The notes below the pieces were generated by a model that made no database searches, had not been told where the DNA came from, and saw only the letters and a list, made by a program, of their open reading frames with translations. A program made the translations under genes and the position numbers. A DNA stretch of 64,000 nt from Bacillota bacterium (GTDB lineage Bacteria; Bacillota; SHA-98; Ch115; JABLXJ01): NCBI GenBank assembly GCA_012839815.1, contig DUMQ01000067.1:27168-91167 (forward strand), in the 5' to 3' direction. Below, piece after piece: positions 59,442 to 64,000 of this stretch (positions are counted from its first letter, which is position 1; each line of letters starts with the position of its first letter).

Positions 59442-61070
59442 TTAGCAGAGCTGCCTCCCGCGCAGATCAGGGGCGCTGAGGAGCCCGCGCCGGATTGCCG
59501 CGGCGATCACATCCGGGCGCGTGAACGGGTCATCATCCATGTCCTCCACGGCATGAGCTCCTTGATGAGCTCCTTGCCCTTGAACCTCGCCCGCAAGCGC
59601 CGCTATTTTAGCAAGCAGCTCTCTCGCCCCGTCGAGCAGTTCCTGTTTTCGCCTGGTGATAGCGGGGTCCGCCTCGATGTCCGGCACCCCGTCGATCCAG
59701 CGGCAGATGACCCCTGAGGCGATCTTGCAGCTCTCTATGAGCTGGCCCGGCCTCGCGACATCCGTCCCCTCCGAATACCCTACCACGTGGACGATATCGG
59801 GCTTCAAGAGCATGCCAAGCGCGACGGAGCTGGCAAGCTGGCCCTTTGCAACATCCGCATCCTTGGAAAACGATGCTAGCCCGCCCCTAACCTGCCGGTA
59901 GGATCGGAAGTTCTCATCGTGCAGCGACTCGATAAGGTGGATCTTTGCGAGCATCTTCGCAAGGTCCATTGCCGGGGGCGTGGTGGGCGGGGTGTTGAGC
60001 ATATATTGGGCCACGTAATGCTTGACACCCATTTTTTTTGCATTATACGCTGCAAGATATGCCATGGTAACCGCTACGACATCGTCTGCCCCCCGCAGGC
60101 TCCAGTGGTGGGCCTCGTTTACCTCGACCGGTATACCTCGCTCGGCGTGCCAACGCATGGTTGCCTGGTTTTCGGCTATGGCATCACGGAGCGGTCTCTT
60201 GCTCCTGCCATCAAGGACGTTATACCAGCAAAGGGGCACGGCGCACCAGGCGTTTCGGATGGTTTCTTGGAGCATCTCGGCCATGGCGATCAGGTTTGTC
60301 GTGCCGCTGTAGCACCTTACGAGTGGCCTGTTCCCGCGCCTCGTGGCCTCGTAAATTAGCCGCAGGTCCTCTCTTGTGCGGATTGGGACACCACCAGCTC
60401 CATCCTGGCGGGGGTCCATTTTCTCCGGTGCGAAGAAATGTTCCTGGGCGTTTTGATCCGGCCCGATAGATAAAACGTCGAGCACACCTGCTTCGGCTAT
60501 TTCGGCTGCGCCCCGGACGGTCGCCTCCACCGTAGGCAGGCCGAAGTGGTGCCTTATGAGGGGAAACGGCTTTCGCGCCCGGATCCTTGCAATAAGGGTG
60601 TCGGGCAGGGCTTCGGACTCACCGGCGACTTGCTTATCCAGGAGCTTGCCCAGGACTTCTTCCTTGGACTCTCCCCCGGAGAAGATCGCATCGAAGATAT
60701 CGAACCTGGCGGCTACCTCGCATGTGGCCGGTGTCCCGCCGAAGAACATCTTTATACCTGATAAGCCGGCGCCCTCGACCTGGCGCTTCAGCTCGTGCAG
60801 GAGGTTGGCGGCCGCCGAGGGATCCAGCCTATAGCTTGCGGCTATCGCGGCTGCGTTGAGCTCTCGTGCCTTCGCGACGAGGTCCTCCACCGGCGTCGCC
60901 GGTCCCAGGAAGACTGTCTCATAACCAGCTGACTTTGCCAGACCCAGGAAAGCCAGGATTCCGGCCACGTGGACGCAATCGCCTATGGCAGCTGCGACCA
61001 ACGTCTTACCCGCGCTGGGGTTCATATTACTCGTGTCTACGTTCTTGGTGTTTCTCATGTTCATACTCAT
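59442..61070 (-). CDS. Cobalamin-binding-domain protein fused to a glutamate-mutase-epsilon (MutE)-like barrel; substrate unknown
   Basis: N-terminal B12-binding-like GDCVHVAGILAFLGLAKSAGYETVFLGPATPVEDLV...FFGGTP; C-terminal LVRCYSGTTNLIAMAEMLQETIRNAWCAVPLCWYNVLDGRSKRPLRDAIAENQATMRWHAERGIPVEVNEAHHWSLR. Confidence 0.7.
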   Translation of the reverse strand: MSMNMRNTKNVDTSNMNPSAGKTLVAAAIGDCVHVAGILAFLGLAKSAGYETVFLGPATPVEDLVAKARELNAAAIAASYRLDPSAAANLLHELKRQVEGAGLSGIKMFFGGTPATCEVAARFDIFDAIFSGGESKEEVLGKLLDKQVAGESEALPDTLIARIRARKPFPLIRHHFGLPTVEATVRGAAEIAEAGVLDVLSIGPDQNAQEHFFAPEKMDPRQDGAGGVPIRTREDLRLIYEATRRGNRPLVRCYSGTTNLIAMAEMLQETIRNAWCAVPLCWYNVLDGRSKRPLRDAIAENQATMRWHAERGIPVEVNEAHHWSLRGADDVVAVTMAYLAAYNAKKMGVKHYVAQYMLNTPPTTPPAMDLAKMLAKIHLIESLHDENFRSYRQVRGGLASFSKDADVAKGQLASSVALGMLLKPDIVHVVGYSEGTDVARPGQLIESCKIASGVICRWIDGVPDIEADPAITRRKQELLDGARELLAKIAALAGEVQGQGAHQGAHAVEDMDDDPFTRPDVIAAAIRRGLLSAPDLRGRQLC

Positions 61071-62176
61071 AAACCTCCTCTCCCTTTCATAACTAATTGC
61101 TGGATCTCTTTGACCGTAAGCCCCTCAAGGCCCAGGTGCTTTACGGTCCGGCCCGTCGTCCAGTAGTCGATACCGTGAATGAGGCATCCCAGGTGAATCA
61201 GGGAATCCAGGGTCGGCGTCGGCACTCCAAGCATCTTTCCCAGGGAGGCTATGGGCACGAGGCTGGCAGGTATGTCTTCGAAGAGGTACCTATTGCGCAT
61301 GGTTGCCGGCGCCTTTATGCCCCCATAGCCCTCGTTGTTATGCATTGCCTCATAAAGGTTATCGCCGGTTGCCGCGTAGGCGATTTCAAGCCATTCAAGC
61401 GAGGTGACCACATCCTCCACACCTATGGCGCGCGCAACGGCTACGCGCTCTGCATCAACTCCCTCAAGGACCTTAGCGACCGACGGGGTCACGCCCTCGA
61501 GATAAAATTCAAACTCGCCCATCCGGGCCTCTATCCACCCCACATTCATGAGGGTTATCGCCGGGTGGAACACCGCTCCCATGTTATCCAGGCTGGTCTT
61601 GAGCACATTGACCGCCGGCACAAACTGGGGAAAAGCTTCGCGCACAGCCTCCATGAGCAGAGGCGTGCGGGATGCTGGCAGGGCCGCAATGGGCACGGAG
61701 TTCTTGATCCGAAATATCTTCGATTGCGCGGGCCCCATGCTCCGGCTGGCGTAGATAAAGGTCTGAGCCTCGCCGATCGTGACATCAGCATCCACACCCC
61801 GCTCGTAAATGACGCGCGAGAATTCAAGGGCCCCGCCCGTCCTGCCAGGGTTTAGCAGAATCACCTGGCCGTCCCGTAGGTGGGGGGCGCACAGCTCTGC
61901 TATGTGCTCGTGCGCGCAGGCGGGCACTGCGACCATAAGAACATCGGCATCTGCGATGGCCTCCCCAATATTGGATGTCACTATGGCCGGCGACCCAAAG
62001 CCCTGAATGATTCCATCCAGTTCTATACCGCCGCGCACGATAATAGGCTCGATGCGATGATATGTGCGATTGAAGAGCGCCACCCGGAACCCCATCATAG
62101 CGAGATGGGCAGCCATGGCCTGACCGCCGTGGCCCGCACCTAAAACTGCGAAATTCGGGCGTCCATCCTTTGTCAT
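61067..62176 (-). CDS. NAD/NADP octopine/nopaline (opine) dehydrogenase family protein
   Basis: FAVLGAGHGGQAMAAHLAMMGFRVALFNRTYHRIEPI Rossmann motif; DNMGAVFHPAITLMNVGWIE; overlaps the B12 protein gene by 4 bp. Confidence 0.85.
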   Translation of the reverse strand: MTKDGRPNFAVLGAGHGGQAMAAHLAMMGFRVALFNRTYHRIEPIIVRGGIELDGIIQGFGSPAIVTSNIGEAIADADVLMVAVPACAHEHIAELCAPHLRDGQVILLNPGRTGGALEFSRVIYERGVDADVTIGEAQTFIYASRSMGPAQSKIFRIKNSVPIAALPASRTPLLMEAVREAFPQFVPAVNVLKTSLDNMGAVFHPAITLMNVGWIEARMGEFEFYLEGVTPSVAKVLEGVDAERVAVARAIGVEDVVTSLEWLEIAYAATGDNLYEAMHNNEGYGGIKAPATMRNRYLFEDIPASLVPIASLGKMLGVPTPTLDSLIHLGCLIHGIDYWTTGRTVKHLGLEGLTVKEIQQLVMKGRGGL

Positions 62177-62408
62177 CAATGGTCACACCTCCTGGTAGAA
62201 AAACCCATGGCACCCTGGGTGCGAATCAGTCCTTTCAAACCAGTGACGTCGATGCAGGACTACATGGAGACTTAGAGAGATTTATGGAGATCTATATGGA
62301 GGTCTATTATAAGGTATTAAGGTATGAGATATATGGACCGCATGAATATGGAGGAGGAGAAGTAAGATAGGCCGGTATTGGGTATTTTTGCGCACTAACT
62401 TAGCAAAG

Positions 62409-62450
62409 GAAATAAAAACGTGCCTTCGGAGAATTGGTTTCCGGGCACGC
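62409..62450 (-). terminator. Rho-independent terminator between c-di-AMP riboswitch and opine dehydrogenase gene
   Basis: Reverse strand GCGTGCCCGGA-aaccaattc-TCCGAAGGCACG followed by TTTTTATTT. Confidence 0.75.
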
Positions 62451-62480
62451 TCTGGCACGCATTCCTATCGGCCAGCTTTC

Positions 62481-62566
62481 GCCGGCTAACCATTTATTCA
62501 TCCATCCATTCATTTCATCCGCTCATCATTCGCCCATTTATCCATTCATTTGGCTGGTTAGCCGGC
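62481..62566. repeat. 12-bp perfect inverted repeat around a CATT/ATCC-rich low-complexity loop
   Basis: GCCGGCTAACCA (62481-62492) and TGGTTAGCCGGC (62555-62566); loop tttattcatccatccattcatttcatccgctcatcattcgcccatttatccattcattt. Confidence 0.8.
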
Positions 62567-62584
62567 AACAAAGCCACTACCATC

Positions 62585-62832
62585 CTCCTCTTTCGACGCT
62601 TACGAGGTTAGCTGACGGGTTCGGGTTGAAAGAGTAACCCTACCTGCTTCCGAGGTCCAGCCGCTGGATCCGGATCACCCTGTCTGCACTCTGCGCCAGG
62701 GTGATAGCTGGTTATGCCTTGGACTGGTCCTTTGCGGTGCTGGCCCCGCGCCCTTGAAGCAGGATTCACCCCTGAAATGGCGCTTACTCTTGGTTTCCCC
62801 GTTCTTCACAAGGAGATTCAGCGTCCTCAGGT
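62585..62832 (-). ncRNA. Cyclic-di-AMP riboswitch (ydaO/yuaA class)
   Basis: Reverse strand GACGCTGAATCTCCTTGTGAAGAACGGGGAAACCAAG...AGGGGTGAATCCTGC...GCAGGTAGGGTTACTCTTTCAACCCGAACCCGTCAGCTAACCTCGTAAGCGTCGAAAGAGGAGG; P1 GACGCT/AGCGTC. Confidence 0.85.
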
Positions 62833-63103
62833 GGCTTGCTTGTAGGCATAGCTATTCTATTATTCACTTTTTCTACCTGAAGTTTACCAAAAAACCTCGT
62901 AGGAGTCAAGGCGGGGAGCTGAGGGGTGCCACATAATTATAAATATATGGCCGATGGTACCAGCTATTCGGAGGTGGAGAGTTAACATCCGTAGAAATGG
63001 AGGTTAGAGCTCCCTTTAAGAAAATGGTTAAAACCATAATCCCCTCTTCGATAGCCTGTTACCACCGGCATTTATATTTTCCCCGGCATGAGCCGAATTA
63101 TGA

Positions 63104-63125
63104 TATTTTTGCGCACTAACTTAGC
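63104..63125 (+). repeat. Intergenic 22-nt motif TATTTTTGCGCACTAACTTAGC (other copies 62383-62404 plus strand and 16142-16163 minus strand)
   Basis: Two identical copies and one copy with a single mismatch, read directly. Confidence 0.8.
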
Positions 63126-63324
63126 GGGCAATTTCGGTCTAAATTGAGGATATATGGCAGTATAACAAAATATATGGTAGAATTTATGATAAAGTGAAAC
63201 CGGCCAGCCTCAGCCAGAACCGTAGGGTGGAGAGCTAAGGAGAGCTAAAAAGGATAAAATAGCTAAAACATTAGATGCCTGGATAATCGAAATACCTAAT
63301 GCGATAGGGAGGAGTGTATTTGGA

Positions 63325-63615
63325 ATGCCGGATGGGATCCAACCGAACGCAAGAGTGAGAGCTATCGTATACGGCCATGTCCAGGGCGTTGGGTATCGCG
63401 CCTTTGCCCAGAGCACCGCCTTGAGCCTGGATTTAAATGGGTTCGTACGCAATCTACCGGATGGCACTGTCGAGGTTGTGGCTGAAGGAGCGAGGCCAAC
63501 CCTGGATAAATTCATAAATGAGCTCGAGAAGGGGCCCATTTTCGGGCGGGTCAGGAACATTGATGTGGAATGGCACGAATACAAGGGGGACCTGGTGGGC
63601 TTCGCAATCCGTTAA
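63325..63615 (+). CDS. Acylphosphatase
   Basis: ARVRAIVYGHVQGVGYRAFAQSTALSLDLNGFVRNLPDGTVEVVAEG. Confidence 0.94.
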   Translation: MPDGIQPNARVRAIVYGHVQGVGYRAFAQSTALSLDLNGFVRNLPDGTVEVVAEGARPTLDKFINELEKGPIFGRVRNIDVEWHEYKGDLVGFAIR

Positions 63616-63637
63616 CTTTGTAGTGTATTAGAATTGA

Positions 63638-63770
63638 GAAGGTGTCGCGAACAAGTGGCAATATACTTGGCATGATCGCGTGGACGGTGCCGAGAAAGTA
63701 GGCAGGCACACCCGTGACCGGGGCCATCCTGCCAAGGATGTTGGCAGGATGGTTGTAACAAACCACCAAC
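63638..63770 (+). ncRNA. Candidate structured intergenic RNA or terminator-like element of unknown class
   Basis: CAAGT-ggcaatat-ACTTG inside CGCGA...TCGCG; GGTGCC...GGCAC; perfect CCATCCTGCCAA-ggatg-TTGGCAGGATGG (63724-63752). Confidence 0.35.
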
Positions 63771-63875
63771 TATCAGGCAATCGGCATCCTTTGGCACTTT
63801 ATGTCAAAACCTTAGAAAGTCATTGCAAACATATTGACATATCTAGCCAGGGAAATTAAGATATATATTGAGTGT

Positions 63876-63960
63876 GCGAGAGTGGCGGAATGGCAGACGC
63901 GCCAGACTTAGGATCTGGTGGGTAACCCCCGTGAGGGTTCAAATCCCTCCTCTCGCACCA
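63876..63960 (+). tRNA. tRNA-Leu (UAG)
   Basis: GCGAGAG TGGCGGAATGGCAGACGCGC CAGACTTAGGATCTG + long variable arm + GGTTCAAATCC + CTCTCGC ACCA. Confidence 0.96.
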
Positions 63961-64000
63961 ATTTATTTTCAAGGGTTTCAGGGTTTTGGCAAAAACAACC

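Noticed and set aside
62420-62637. Small plus-strand ORFs (e.g. SSIHSFHPLIIRPFIHSF)
   Set aside because: Translations of the CATT/ATCC low-complexity leader and riboswitch antisense

Overview
The window is a chromosomal segment of an endospore-forming Bacillota/Clostridia-like bacterium, indicated by BofC-, YunB-, SpoIVA- and SpoVK-type genes, a CIRCE-groESL operon and LL-diaminopimelate aminotransferase. Core blocks: ruvCAB end, PrsW, yebC, groESL, tyrS, PBP1A, mutS2, polX, mutL-miaA-hfq, dapF/dapL, speD, folE-spoIVA-HU, acylphosphatase, tRNA-Pro(GGG) and tRNA-Leu(UAG). Accessory blocks: (i) a sugar-type ABC importer with no local binding protein, preceded by a nested structured element at 16.2-16.5 kb; (ii) a cobalamin-riboswitch-led B12 uptake/nucleotide-loop operon without a local ATPase; (iii) a GntR-regulated sugar ABC locus with two glycyl radical enzymes, FGGY and ROK kinases and a RPE-like epimerase, without an activase in the window; (iv) a two-gene operon pairing a single-chain B12-dependent glutamate-mutase-like protein with an opine-type dehydrogenase, downstream of a c-di-AMP (ydaO/yuaA) riboswitch and terminator. 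Best candidates for an undescribed system are (iv), (iii) and the 16.2-16.5 kb structured element. Also notable are a recurring ~22-nt intergenic motif and many degenerate short-period low-complexity tracts at gene ends and linkers. All calls come from reading the sequence and the supplied translations; no database search or folding program was run.
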